The notes: a model not told the origin generated them from the letters alone. Shown: positions 37,110 to 46,281, counted from the first letter of the stretch. The stretch is DNA of 64,000 bases from Bacteroidia bacterium (GCA_030429955.1 JAUIGO010000009.1:1-64000), one strand, 5' to 3'. Made by a program: numbers and translations.

Positions 37110-37877
37110 GTGGAAGAACAAGGATACATAGAATTAAGAGTGACGAATAAGGACAATTCTTTAAGTCCTAAAGACATTGACATAAACGAGGTTAAAGAAT
37201 TTATATCAGATGTAGAGTCTTTCTTATATCCAAACCGAAAGGAAAAGCAAAATCGACCACACATTTCATATGATATTGAAGAAGGTTCTGCTAAACATAA
37301 ATTCTTTTTACCGATTACAGCAGTTATTTTGTTCAATGGCTTAACTAATGAGATTAAAAAAAGGAATAATCTTGATTTTTTAGATTATAAACGTCAGTCT
37401 ATTATTGATAAGTTCCAAAAGAAAGCAGTAAAAGAAGGTTATGTCATTGAGTTTAATAATTCAATGTCCAAAGAACCCTCGTTAACAATTGATTATACTA
37501 CTAATTTTGAGATGATTGCACCTACTTTTTATGAAAGCGAATTTTATTTGTATGGTGAAATTTATCAAGAAGGTGGAAAAAAACCTAACCTTCATATAAG
37601 TACCAAAAAGTATGGAAATCTTGCAATTTCTGCCACTAAAGAGCAGATAATGGATGGTGAGAAAAAAACATATAAGCCATATGGAATTAAAGTTCGAGGT
37701 AAAAAAAGTTTTGAAGATGATTCTTTAACTGATTTGGAATTAATTGAATTTATTCAGTATAAACCTGTTTTCAATAAATCACTTTTAGATAAAGTAATTG
37801 AAAAAGCGTCTGTTAATTTAAGTAAAATAACAAACGTCGATACTTGGTTAGATGATATTAAAGCAGAAGGAATATGA
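37110..37877 (+). CDS. Unknown protein coupled to a PIN-domain nuclease
   Basis: This soluble protein of about 255 residues has no family that I recognise. Its N-terminal third is acidic (SPKDIDINEVKEFISDVESF). The middle has a hydrophobic helix (LPITAVILFNGLTNEIKKRN), and the C-terminal half is predicted beta-rich with many Lys/Tyr. The last stretch (DTWLDDIKAEGI) overlaps the PIN gene by 4 bp (ATGA), so the pair is translationally coupled. I propose the GTG at 37110: the upstream TTG (37095) lies within the -7 box, and there is no ATG before residue about 110. It is far larger than a VapB-type antitoxin and has no visible AbrB, ribbon-helix-helix or Phd signature. An antitoxin or RNA-binding specificity role is inference. 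Confidence 0.7.
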   Translation: MEEQGYIELRVTNKDNSLSPKDIDINEVKEFISDVESFLYPNRKEKQNRPHISYDIEEGSAKHKFFLPITAVILFNGLTNEIKKRNNLDFLDYKRQSIIDKFQKKAVKEGYVIEFNNSMSKEPSLTIDYTTNFEMIAPTFYESEFYLYGEIYQEGGKKPNLHISTKKYGNLAISATKEQIMDGEKKTYKPYGIKVRGKKSFEDDSLTDLELIEFIQYKPVFNKSLLDKVIEKASVNLSKITNVDTWLDDIKAEGI

Positions 37878-38356
37878 AAGGAATAGAAAGTGTTCTATTA
37901 GATAGTTCTTTTTGTATTCGGCTTTTAAAGTCAGATGCTGATTTTCACCAAAATACAGTAGATTATTTTGAATATTTTTTAGAAAATGGAATTGAAATGT
38001 ATCTTTCCACTATTGTCGTTAGTGAATATGCGGTTGGTGACAATCCAGATAATCTACTTTCTTTAAATTCGTTCCGCTTATTAGAATTCGACTATGCAGA
38101 CGCTAAATTTGCTGGTCAATTTTTAGCAATCTTGAGAAGTCTCGGAAAATTCGGTGATTTTGGTGATAGAAAAGTTGTGATAAATGATATTAAATTGTTT
38201 TCTCAAATTCATAATAGAAATATTGATGCATTTGTAACTAAAGACAGAAAATCATTATCGAAAATAATTAAACCTTTGTCAGATTCTCAAAATTTGAATT
38301 TCGAGTTTATTGACTTGTCTATTCCGTTAAATGATAAGTTGGGACGTTTGTTTTAA
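37874..38356 (+). CDS. PIN-domain ribonuclease (VapC-like)
   Basis: This 160-residue protein has a PIN fold with the four conserved acidic residues visible: Asp10 (SVLLDSS), Glu51 (VVSEYAVGD), Asp105 (VINDIKLF) and Asp124 (FVTKDRKSL). These coordinate Mg/Mn for RNA cleavage in VapC toxins. It is slightly longer than the usual 125-145 residues. Its start overlaps the unknown upstream gene (ATGA). PIN proteins in such coupled pairs are usually toxins, but the partner here is not a recognisable antitoxin. A short palindrome-bearing tail follows the stop. Confidence 0.85.
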   Translation: MKGIESVLLDSSFCIRLLKSDADFHQNTVDYFEYFLENGIEMYLSTIVVSEYAVGDNPDNLLSLNSFRLLEFDYADAKFAGQFLAILRSLGKFGDFGDRKVVINDIKLFSQIHNRNIDAFVTKDRKSLSKIIKPLSDSQNLNFEFIDLSIPLNDKLGRLF

Positions 38357-38357
38357 A

Positions 38358-38368
38358 TTACAGCCAAC
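38358..38368 (-). repeat. Right imperfect inverted repeat of the PIN cassette
   Basis: TTACAGCCAAC begins 1 bp after the PIN stop codon and pairs (9 of 11) with GTTGACTGTAG at 37065-37075. It is followed by GGCTTAAG. It may be a cassette end or recombination scar. Confidence 0.45.
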
Positions 38369-38464
38369 GGCTTAAGACATCATTTGTCATTTATTATGAA
38401 TGATATCATCCAAAAGCGAAGTTAGTTTTTTTATCTTAGCATTTCAATTAAAGTTTTTAACCAT

Positions 38465-39229
38465 TTGACAAAATCTGAGCTTAAAGAATTCCTCAATAAC
38501 AAAGTTGAGCAATACAATAACACCACGTTTATTGAGAGCGATCCTATTCAAATTCCGCATCAATTTTCAAAAAAAGAAGACATCGAAATTGCTGGTTTTT
38601 TAACAGCAACTATTGCTTGGGGAAATAGAAAAAGCATCATCAACAATGCCAACAAAATGATGCAGTTATTAGAGCAATCACCTCACGATTTTGTGATGAA
38701 TCACAACCAAAAAGACTTAGATGCTTTGCAACCTTTTGTCCACAGAACCTTTAATGGTCAAGACTTTGCTCAGTTTATCAAAAGTCTGCATCACATATAT
38801 AAAAATCACCAAGGGTTGGAAGCTGTTTTTGCTAAACATGCTCAACAAGACTCTATGCAAAACAGCATTCATCATTTCAAAAAACACTTTTTTGAAACTG
38901 AGCATCTACCAAGAACGCAAAAGCATATTAGTGATCCTTTAAAAAATTCAGCAGCCAAACGCATCAATATGTTTTTAAGATGGATGGTCAGGCAAGATAA
39001 TAAAGGTGTAGATTTTGGTATTTGGAAAAGCCTCTCTCCTAGTCAGCTTTCTTGTCCTCTGGATGTTCATTCTGGCAATGTAGCTAGAAAACTGGGCTTA
39101 CTCAACAGAAAACAAAATGATGCAAAGGCCTTAGCAGAGTTAGATTCAGAACTCAGAATATTAGATGTAAAAGATCCTGTTAAATATGATTTTGCGTTGT
39201 TTGGCCTCGGAGTTTTTGAAAAATTTTAA
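38465..39229 (+). CDS. TIGR02757 (DUF2400) family protein
   Basis: This 254-residue protein of the TIGR02757 family occurs mainly in Bacteroidota and has no known function. Characteristic parts are DPIQIPHQFSKKEDIEIAGF, TATIAWGNRKSIINNA, the NMFLRWMVRQDNKGVDFGIW block and SCPLDVHSGNVARKLGLL. The DVH and Cys residues suggest a buried active or metal site. The start is TTG at 38465, giving the family-typical MTKSELKEFLNNK; no in-frame ATG exists nearby. A weak -7 match (TATCTTAG, about 38431) precedes it. It is followed by a 57-bp gap and the S10 peptidase. Confidence 0.9.
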   Translation: MTKSELKEFLNNKVEQYNNTTFIESDPIQIPHQFSKKEDIEIAGFLTATIAWGNRKSIINNANKMMQLLEQSPHDFVMNHNQKDLDALQPFVHRTFNGQDFAQFIKSLHHIYKNHQGLEAVFAKHAQQDSMQNSIHHFKKHFFETEHLPRTQKHISDPLKNSAAKRINMFLRWMVRQDNKGVDFGIWKSLSPSQLSCPLDVHSGNVARKLGLLNRKQNDAKALAELDSELRILDVKDPVKYDFALFGLGVFEKF

Positions 39230-39286
39230 CATAAAAATTAAAAGCCTTTAAGTACCTTTAAAACTTTAACTAAAAAACCAACCACA

Positions 39287-40777
39287 ATGAAAAAATTCTT
39301 TTCGCTCCTTATGCTTTTAGGAGTTCTATGTTCTTATGCACAAAGTAGAACAATTCCTGTAGACACTATGGTAATAACAACCCATAACACAACCGTTAAA
39401 GGTCAAAGTTTTTCGTATACAGCCGAAACTGGTATGCAACCCGTTTGGGATAACAATGGAGATCCGCATGCCACATTGTACTACACATACTACACCAGAA
39501 ACAATGTAAAAGACAGAGCAAGCAGACCATTGATTATTTCTTTTAATGGAGGTCCTGGTTCTGCGTCAGTTTGGATGCATGTTGCTTATACTGGTCCTCG
39601 TATTTTAAACATAGATGATGAAGGCTATCCTGTACAACCTTATGGCTTTAAAAGCAATCCTTACTCTATTATAGATGTTGCAGATATTGTGTTTGTGAAT
39701 CCTGTAAATACAGGTTATTCACGCATGGTTCCTGGAAAGGATGGTAAAATGCCAGACAAAACAAATTTCTTCGGCATTAATGCAGACATCAAATATCTTG
39801 CAGAATGGGTAAATACATTTGTATCTCGTCACAATCGTTGGGAATCGCCAAAATATATCATTGGTGAAAGCTATGGTGGAACTCGTGTTATGGGACTTTC
39901 AAACGAATTACAAAGCTCACAATGGATGTATCTAAATGGTGTTATTATGGTTTCTCCTGCAGATTATAATGCTTACAATACTGATGGACAACCTGAATAT
40001 TCTGCCTTAGACTTACCTTATAAAGCAGCAGCAGCTTGGTATCATAAAATGTTACCTTCAGCACTTCAAAGTAAAGACTTAACTGATATGTTGCCAGAGG
40101 TTGAAGAATATGCCATTAACACCTTAATGCCTGCTATTGCAAAAGGAAGCAATATTTCAGATTCGGAACGTAACAGTGTTGCTGAAAAGTATTCATATTA
40201 TACTGGAATGAGTAAAAAAGTAATTTTGCAACATAATTTAGTGGTGCCAAATCAATTTTTCTGGAAAGAATTATTACGCGATAAAACTGGACAAACCATT
40301 GGTCGTTTAGACTCTCGTTATTTAGGCATTGACCGAATGGAAGCTGGTATGAGCCCAGATTACAGTGCCGAGTTAACGTCTTGGCTGCATTCGTTTACAC
40401 CAGCTATTAATCACTATATCAAAAATGAATTAAAATTTGATACAGACATTAAATATAATATGTTTGGTCCTGTTCATCCTTGGAATAATGACAACAACAC
40501 CACTAGAGATGATTTACGTAAAGCAATGGCAACAAACCCATATTTGCACGTATTAAATCAATCGGGTTATTATGATGGAGCAACTACTTTTTTTACTGCT
40601 AAATATACCTTGTCACAAATTGATCCAAGTGGAAAAATGAAAGATCGAATGGAGTTTAAAGGATACAGAAGTGGTCACATGATGTATTTAAGACATGAAG
40701 ATTTAATTAAAGCCAATGAAGATATTAGAGAATTTATTAAAAAATCTTCAGCTAATGGAAAACCAGCAAAATATTAA
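39287..40777 (+). CDS. Secreted S10-family serine carboxypeptidase
   Basis: This 496-residue exported peptidase has a signal peptide (LLMLLGVLCSYAQ). S10 motifs are the oxyanion-hole ISFNGGPGSASVW (about residue 85), the nucleophile elbow IIGESYGGTR (Ser at about 195), the catalytic Asp region NQSGYYDGAT (about 425) and the catalytic His in YRSGHMMYLRHEDL (about 465). It removes C-terminal amino acids in the periplasm or outside the cell. It is 2 bp upstream of the lipoprotein gene and heads a three-gene cluster. Confidence 0.92.
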   Translation: MKKFFSLLMLLGVLCSYAQSRTIPVDTMVITTHNTTVKGQSFSYTAETGMQPVWDNNGDPHATLYYTYYTRNNVKDRASRPLIISFNGGPGSASVWMHVAYTGPRILNIDDEGYPVQPYGFKSNPYSIIDVADIVFVNPVNTGYSRMVPGKDGKMPDKTNFFGINADIKYLAEWVNTFVSRHNRWESPKYIIGESYGGTRVMGLSNELQSSQWMYLNGVIMVSPADYNAYNTDGQPEYSALDLPYKAAAAWYHKMLPSALQSKDLTDMLPEVEEYAINTLMPAIAKGSNISDSERNSVAEKYSYYTGMSKKVILQHNLVVPNQFFWKELLRDKTGQTIGRLDSRYLGIDRMEAGMSPDYSAELTSWLHSFTPAINHYIKNELKFDTDIKYNMFGPVHPWNNDNNTTRDDLRKAMATNPYLHVLNQSGYYDGATTFFTAKYTLSQIDPSGKMKDRMEFKGYRSGHMMYLRHEDLIKANEDIREFIKKSSANGKPAKY

Positions 40778-40779
40778 AC

Positions 40780-42009
40780 ATGCATAAACAATTTCTAAAT
40801 CTAATAGGTGTTGGAATCTTATTATTGAGCATTCATGCTTGTAAATCTGAACCAGTAGAGGCTGTAAGTTTTCTTTCAGTTTCTACTGGTTTTAATGGTT
40901 CTGAGCCTAGCCTTCACAAAACAGACAATGGTACTATTTATTTAAGTTGGATTGAAAATATAGAAGACACTGTAAGTCATTTAAAATTTTCAACCCTTAA
41001 AAACAACGAGTGGTCAACACCAAAAACCATTACAAAAGGCAAAGGTTGGTTTGTGAATTGGGCCGACTTCCCTTCAATCACCTCTTTTGGAGCATCAAAT
41101 CTTTCGGCTCATTATTTAGAAAAAAGTGCGGATGATACTTATGCGTATGACGTGAAATTGATTCAATCAACAGATCATGGCGAAACTTGGAATGAAGCCT
41201 TCAAGCCACATTCAGATAATACCAATACTGAACATGGTTTTGTAAGCAAAGTGGCTTTAGATAATGAAAGTTATTTATCTGTTTGGTTAGATGGCAGACA
41301 AAATGCATATGCAGAAACAGACTCCACAATTGCAGCACAAATGACATTGAGAAGTGCTGTTGTAAACGATAAAGGCGAACTTATTGAAGAACATTTGCTT
41401 GACAATCGCGTATGTGATTGTTGCCAAACTGATGTTGCCATGACTGCTGAAGGACCTCTTGTTGTATATAGAAATCGCTCAGAAGATGAAATACGTGATA
41501 CATATTACGTAAAGCATATCAATGGCAACTGGACAGAACCAAAACCCATTTTTAATGATAACTGGAAAATTGCTGGTTGTCCAGTAAATGGCCCAGCAGT
41601 TTCGGCTAAAAATAACGTTGTTGCAGTGACTTGGTTTACCATTGCAGACAATACTCCAAAAGTAAAAGTGGTTTTTTCAAATGATAATGGTAACACTTTT
41701 GGAACACCAATAACAATTGCTACTGAAACTATTATGGGAAGATTAGATATTGAACTATTAGACGATGGTTCAGCTATAGTAAGTAGTATGGATAGTAAAG
41801 AAGGCGAATCCTTAATACTTTTACAACACATAAAACAAGATGGAACCATATCTGAGCCATTTCAAGTATCTGAAACAGCCAATAGCAGGTCTAGCGGATT
41901 TCCAAGAATGATTTTAAAAGATGATGCTATTTACCTAGCATGGACATCAGTTGGAGAGACTCTAAATGTACAATCTGCCAAAATTTTGATCGATGCTATA
42001 AAGGAATAA
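40780..42009 (+). CDS. Lipoprotein with BNR/sialidase-like repeats
   Basis: This 409-residue protein has a lipoprotein signal (GILLLSIHAC, Cys at about residue 21). The mature part contains Asp-box-like units (STDHGETWNEAF, SNDNGNTFGTPI), as in exo-sialidase-type beta-propellers, and a CDCCQTD cluster near residue 213. The sialidase catalytic Arg triad and Tyr are not clearly identifiable, so enzyme activity is uncertain. It is coupled to the S10 peptidase (2-bp gap) and is 3 bp before the glycosyltransferase gene. It is probably a surface or periplasmic propeller protein. Confidence 0.75.
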   Translation: MHKQFLNLIGVGILLLSIHACKSEPVEAVSFLSVSTGFNGSEPSLHKTDNGTIYLSWIENIEDTVSHLKFSTLKNNEWSTPKTITKGKGWFVNWADFPSITSFGASNLSAHYLEKSADDTYAYDVKLIQSTDHGETWNEAFKPHSDNTNTEHGFVSKVALDNESYLSVWLDGRQNAYAETDSTIAAQMTLRSAVVNDKGELIEEHLLDNRVCDCCQTDVAMTAEGPLVVYRNRSEDEIRDTYYVKHINGNWTEPKPIFNDNWKIAGCPVNGPAVSAKNNVVAVTWFTIADNTPKVKVVFSNDNGNTFGTPITIATETIMGRLDIELLDDGSAIVSSMDSKEGESLILLQHIKQDGTISEPFQVSETANSRSSGFPRMILKDDAIYLAWTSVGETLNVQSAKILIDAIKE

Positions 42010-42012
42010 GGA

Positions 42013-43020
42013 ATGCAAAATCAACTTATAAGTGTTCTAATTCCTTTTAAAAATACATCAGCTTTTATTGCAGAATGTGTGCAGTCTATAATGAAGCAAA
42101 CTTATGAACATTGGGAACTTCTTATAGTTGACGACCATTCCACAGATGACAGTTATTCCATTGTTGAAGCGTTTGCAAAAAAAGATTCTCGCATTCATCT
42201 TTATAAAAACAAAGGTGCTGGAATTATTGATGCCTTGCAACTTGCCTATTCCAAGAGTAAAGGAACCTTCATTACCAGAATGGACAGTGACGATATTATG
42301 GCTGAGGACAAACTCCAAACCATGTATGATGATTTAATGAATCATGGCAAAGGTCATGTTGCTTTAGGTTTTGTGAAATACTTTTCAAAAGCAGGGATTA
42401 GTGATGGTTATTCAAAATATCAATCTTGGTTAAACAAACTCACCAAACAAGGCACAAACTATTCAGAAATCTATAAAGAGTGTGTGATTGCTTCACCTTG
42501 TTGGATGGTGCATCGAGAGGATTTTGAGAAATGTGGTGGTTTCAATTCTGATCTCTATCCTGAAGATTACGATTTAGTCTTTCGGTTTTACAAACAAGCA
42601 TTGAAATGTATTCCTTCAACAAAACTTTTACATTATTGGAGAGATTACAATTATCGTACGTCGAGAACTCAAGCCAATTATTCACATGATATGATGCTTG
42701 AGTTGAAGCTCTATTATTTCTTACAACTGCATCATGATAAAGAAAAAAAATTAGTGATTTGGGGAGCTGGACACAAAGGTAAATTTGCAGCCAATTATTT
42801 AATTGAACATAAGATAGATTTTATTTGGATTTGTGACAATCCAAAAAAGATTGGAAAGCATATATACGACCAAGAACTTCATGATTTCAAACACTTAGAA
42901 ACCATCAAAAATCCGCAAAGTATCATCACAGTTGCGAGCCCAAAAGCACAAAAAGAGATAAAAGCCTATTTAAATAATCAGAATATGGAGTCAATGGTCG
43001 ATTATTTTTTCTTTTGCTAG
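42013..43020 (+). CDS. Glycosyltransferase family 2 with C-terminal Rossmann-like domain
   Basis: This 335-residue protein has an N-terminal GT-A domain (about 1-235) with SVLIPFKNTSAFIAECVQSI, the nucleotide-binding VDDHSTDDS and the DxD-type RMDSDDI metal motif. A Rossmann-like extension follows (about 245-335), starting LVIWGAGHKGKFAANYL. It should transfer a sugar from an NDP-sugar to an unknown acceptor. It is 3 bp after the lipoprotein gene, so it is probably in the same operon. The acceptor and pathway are not predictable. Confidence 0.88.
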   Translation: MQNQLISVLIPFKNTSAFIAECVQSIMKQTYEHWELLIVDDHSTDDSYSIVEAFAKKDSRIHLYKNKGAGIIDALQLAYSKSKGTFITRMDSDDIMAEDKLQTMYDDLMNHGKGHVALGFVKYFSKAGISDGYSKYQSWLNKLTKQGTNYSEIYKECVIASPCWMVHREDFEKCGGFNSDLYPEDYDLVFRFYKQALKCIPSTKLLHYWRDYNYRTSRTQANYSHDMMLELKLYYFLQLHHDKEKKLVIWGAGHKGKFAANYLIEHKIDFIWICDNPKKIGKHIYDQELHDFKHLETIKNPQSIITVASPKAQKEIKAYLNNQNMESMVDYFFFC

Positions 43021-43082
43021 AAGATTAGCCTTGAAACGTTAAAATTCTCCGAAGACGCTTTAATTTATCTGTTCGCATTTTC

Positions 43083-43090
43083 TATATTTG
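43083..43090 (+). promoter_or_regulatory. -7 promoter box before the BatA-domain gene
   Basis: TATATTTG matches TAnnTTTG, 18 bp before the ATG at 43109. It shows that the upstream in-frame TTG (43088) is not the start codon. Confidence 0.6.
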
Positions 43091-43108
43091 ACAAATCAAT
43101 TAATTGGA

Positions 43109-45031
43109 ATGCAGTTTAAACACCCAGAACTTCTTTACGCTTTACTCCTGCTCCTAATTCCTATCATTGTACATTTATTTCAACTTAGACGATTTCAAAA
43201 AGTAGATTTTACCAATGTTGCTTTCTTAAAAAGTGTAACCATTCAGACACGTAAAAGTTCACAATTAAAAAAGTGGTTAACGCTAATTACAAGATTATTG
43301 CTTTTTGCATCTATCATATTAGCTTTTGTGCAACCTTATTTTTCAAAAGGTGAAGTGCTAAAATTAGAATCTGAAACCGTTATCTATCTCGACAATTCCT
43401 TTAGCATGCAAGCCAAAGGCACACAAGGCGAATTGCTAAAACGTGCTGTTCAAGATATACTTGAGGCCAATTATGACAATGAGACCATTACCATTTTTAC
43501 CAATAATAAAACGCTAAAAAATACCAATTCTAAAACGATTAGAAATGAGTTATTACAATTGGAGTACAGTCCAAATCAGTTAGATTATAATGCTGCCATT
43601 TTAAAAGGAAAAGGATTGTTTAGTAAAGATAATAGTAAGCTAAAAAACTTACTTTTAATTTCTGATTTTCAGCAGTTAGACAATGCCTTTGACATACAAA
43701 CTGATAGTTCTATAAATACAAATCTAGTTCAGTTAAAACCTGTAAACACAAACAATGTTGGCATAGACAGTTTGTACATCTCAAAGATGAATACTTCAAC
43801 TATTGAGTTGACAGTAACTCTTAATGGCTCTGAAACTGCACTTGAAAATTTACCTGTTTCTTTATTCAACGGTGAAAATTTAGTAGCCAAATCATCTGTG
43901 AGTAATACCAATAAAACGAGTACCACATTTAGCATTACTAACCATGTGAAAATAAATGGTAAAATTACCATTGATGATGCAAGCCTTCAATTTGATAATA
44001 CCTTGTTTTTTAATATCAATGAACGTTCAAATATTAATGTATTGACAATTAATGAAGCTGACGACAACTACTTAAAACGAATTTTTACTGATGATGAATT
44101 TGTTCTGCAAAGTGTCGCAGCCAATCAGTTGAATTTTAACGACATTTCTAAGCAGAATTTAATTGTACTCAACGAATTAAAATCCATACCAATCTCAATG
44201 TCAAACGCTTTGCAAAGTTTTACTGAAAATGGTGGATTTGTACTTGTTATTCCTGCTGTTGGTGCTGATGTCAATTCATATAACCAGAGTTTATCAGAAA
44301 TTAGTCATGCCTCATTAAGTAATGAAACTGAAGCCGATAAAAACATCACATCCATCAACTTTTCACATCCTGTTTTTGATGCAGTTTTTGACAAACAAGT
44401 ATCTAATTTTCAGTATCCAGTTGTGCATGATTTTTACACATTGAATGCTCCTGAAAGTGCTATTTTAAGTTTTGAAGATAATAAACCATTCTTGGCTCAG
44501 AGCAAAAATACCTTTGTGTTTGCGGCTTCTTTAAATGCTGAAAATTCAAATTTTATGGATTCGCCATTAATCGTTCCAACTATTTATAACATTGGAAGGC
44601 AGAGCCTAAAATTACCAAAACTTTACTATCACATTGGCGAAAACAACACCTTTGATGTAAACACAACCATGCAGCAAGACGCTATTTTAAAATTGAAGCA
44701 TGATGATGTTGAAATCATTCCGCAGCAGCAAACTTTTTCCAATAAAGTTACCATTACAACCAACGAAACACCAGAAATGGCACAGACTTACGCCATAACA
44801 AACAACAACGAAATCTTTGAGCATATAAGTTATAACTACAACCGTTCTGAAAGCAACTTGAACTACCAAGATTTAAGCACAATCAAAAATGCAAGTATTA
44901 GTAACTCACTGCCTCAAATACTCACAAACATAAAAAGTGACAACAATATTAATGCGCTATGGAAATGGTTTGTTATTTTTGCATTGTTATTTTTAATCAT
45001 TGAAATGCTCATCTTAAAATATTTTAAATGA
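43109..45031 (+). CDS. BatA-domain protein with von Willebrand-like region
   Basis: This 640-residue membrane-anchored protein has an N-terminal BatA domain (MQFKHPELLYALLLLLIPII, HLFQLRRFQKVDFTNVAFL) with two membrane helices. A periplasmic vWA-like part (VIYLDNSFSMQAKG, an approximate MIDAS) and a long beta-rich region follow. A C-terminal membrane helix (LFLIIEMLILKYF) ends it. Such proteins are common in Bacteroidota and relate to aerotolerance operon products, but no biochemical role is settled. The ATG at 43109 was chosen because the upstream TTG is part of the -7 box. It overlaps the dihydroorotase-like gene by 4 bp (ATGA). Confidence 0.85.
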   Translation: MQFKHPELLYALLLLLIPIIVHLFQLRRFQKVDFTNVAFLKSVTIQTRKSSQLKKWLTLITRLLLFASIILAFVQPYFSKGEVLKLESETVIYLDNSFSMQAKGTQGELLKRAVQDILEANYDNETITIFTNNKTLKNTNSKTIRNELLQLEYSPNQLDYNAAILKGKGLFSKDNSKLKNLLLISDFQQLDNAFDIQTDSSINTNLVQLKPVNTNNVGIDSLYISKMNTSTIELTVTLNGSETALENLPVSLFNGENLVAKSSVSNTNKTSTTFSITNHVKINGKITIDDASLQFDNTLFFNINERSNINVLTINEADDNYLKRIFTDDEFVLQSVAANQLNFNDISKQNLIVLNELKSIPISMSNALQSFTENGGFVLVIPAVGADVNSYNQSLSEISHASLSNETEADKNITSINFSHPVFDAVFDKQVSNFQYPVVHDFYTLNAPESAILSFEDNKPFLAQSKNTFVFAASLNAENSNFMDSPLIVPTIYNIGRQSLKLPKLYYHIGENNTFDVNTTMQQDAILKLKHDDVEIIPQQQTFSNKVTITTNETPEMAQTYAITNNNEIFEHISYNYNRSESNLNYQDLSTIKNASISNSLPQILTNIKSDNNINALWKWFVIFALLFLIIEMLILKYFK

Positions 45032-46278
45032 ACGTACTTATAAAATCAGCCACCATTATTGATGCGAAAAGTGAATATCATAATAAAACGCAAGATATTT
45101 TGGTTGAAAAAGGAGTCATTGTAAATATTGCCAATTCAATTAAGAATCCTAAAAATTATCGTGAGATTAAACTTGATAACCTTTACATTTCTCAAGGTTG
45201 GTTTGATAGTAGTGTTTGCTTTGGTGAACCAGGATTTGAAGAACGCGAAACCATTGCAAACGGACTTAAAGTAGCAGCAAAATCTGGCTTTACTACAGTT
45301 GCTATTAATGCCAATACCAATCCAGTAATCGATTCAAATTCTGATATCTCTTTTCTAAAAAATAAAGCTGAAGGTAACGCTGTTAGTCTCTTGCCAATTG
45401 GAGCCTTAACAAAAGAAAGCAAAGGCAATGAACTAGCTGAGTTATTTGACATGAAAACAGCTGGAGCAGTTGCTTTTGGAGACTATAAAAAAGCACAGTC
45501 CAACCCTAACTTAATGAAAATTGCTTTGCAATATGCAAGCAATTTTGATGGTTTGGTTTGCTCCTATCCACAAGAAAATGCCATTGCTTTAAATGGTGTA
45601 ATGAATGAGCACATCATAAGCACATCTATTGGACTGAAAGGAATTCCTGCACTTGCTGAAGAACTGCAAATTGTAAGAGACTTATTTTTACTGGAATATA
45701 CAGAAGGAAAATTACACATTCCAACTATTTCTACTGCAAAATCGGTTGAACTTATTAGAGACGCCAAAAAGAAAAAATTGGATGTAACCTGTAGTGTTGC
45801 TATTCACAACTTGGTCTTTACAGATGAGAACTTAACAAGTTTTGATACTAACTACAAGGTAAGTCCACCATTAAGAACTCAAGAAGATCTTAATGCCTTA
45901 ATAGCTGGATTAAAAGATGGAACTATTGATATGGTGACATCTGATCACAATCCATTAGACATCGAATTAAAGAAAATTGAGTTTGACTATGCAACACCTG
46001 GAACCATTGGCCTAGAATCTGCTTTTGGTGCTTTAAATAGTGTGTTTTCAGCAAAAACTGCTGTAAAATTCTTAACCAAAGGAAAAGAACGTTTTGGTCT
46101 TGAGACGTCAAGCATCAATAAAGGAAACATATTAAATGTTACCTTGTTTAATCCTGAAGGTCATTACACGTTTTCAAAAAACGATATGCATTCTAAATCA
46201 AAAAACAGTATTTTTGAAGGACACTCACTAAAAGGTAAAGTGTACGGAATCATTAATAATAACCAAATTCAATTATAG
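45028..46278 (+). CDS. Dihydroorotase-like amidohydrolase lacking metal ligands
   Basis: This 416-residue protein has the dihydroorotase/amidohydrolase fold. Where active enzymes have DxHxHxREPG, this has DSSVCFGEPGFEERET, so both metal-binding histidines are gone. The later KLHIPTIST has also lost a His; VTSDHNPLD keeps the last acidic motif. It is therefore probably catalytically dead towards dihydroorotate. Bacteroidota often carry such a paralogue beside a normal PyrC, so the annotation 'dihydroorotase' may mislead. It overlaps the BatA-domain gene by 4 bp and is followed after 3 bp by the small membrane protein gene, forming an operon. A structural or unrelated role is inference. Confidence 0.85.
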   Translation: MNVLIKSATIIDAKSEYHNKTQDILVEKGVIVNIANSIKNPKNYREIKLDNLYISQGWFDSSVCFGEPGFEERETIANGLKVAAKSGFTTVAINANTNPVIDSNSDISFLKNKAEGNAVSLLPIGALTKESKGNELAELFDMKTAGAVAFGDYKKAQSNPNLMKIALQYASNFDGLVCSYPQENAIALNGVMNEHIISTSIGLKGIPALAEELQIVRDLFLLEYTEGKLHIPTISTAKSVELIRDAKKKKLDVTCSVAIHNLVFTDENLTSFDTNYKVSPPLRTQEDLNALIAGLKDGTIDMVTSDHNPLDIELKKIEFDYATPGTIGLESAFGALNSVFSAKTAVKFLTKGKERFGLETSSINKGNILNVTLFNPEGHYTFSKNDMHSKSKNSIFEGHSLKGKVYGIINNNQIQL

Positions 46279-46281
46279 ATT

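Noticed and set aside
37031-37336. 101-codon minus-strand frame overlapping the start of the unknown PIN partner, considered as an antitoxin
   Set aside because: It is antisense to the coupled gene and crosses its promoter; there is no recognisable antitoxin motif or start signal.
41505-41849. 114-codon minus-strand frame in the BNR lipoprotein gene
   Set aside because: Frame shadow of a well-supported gene; no family features.
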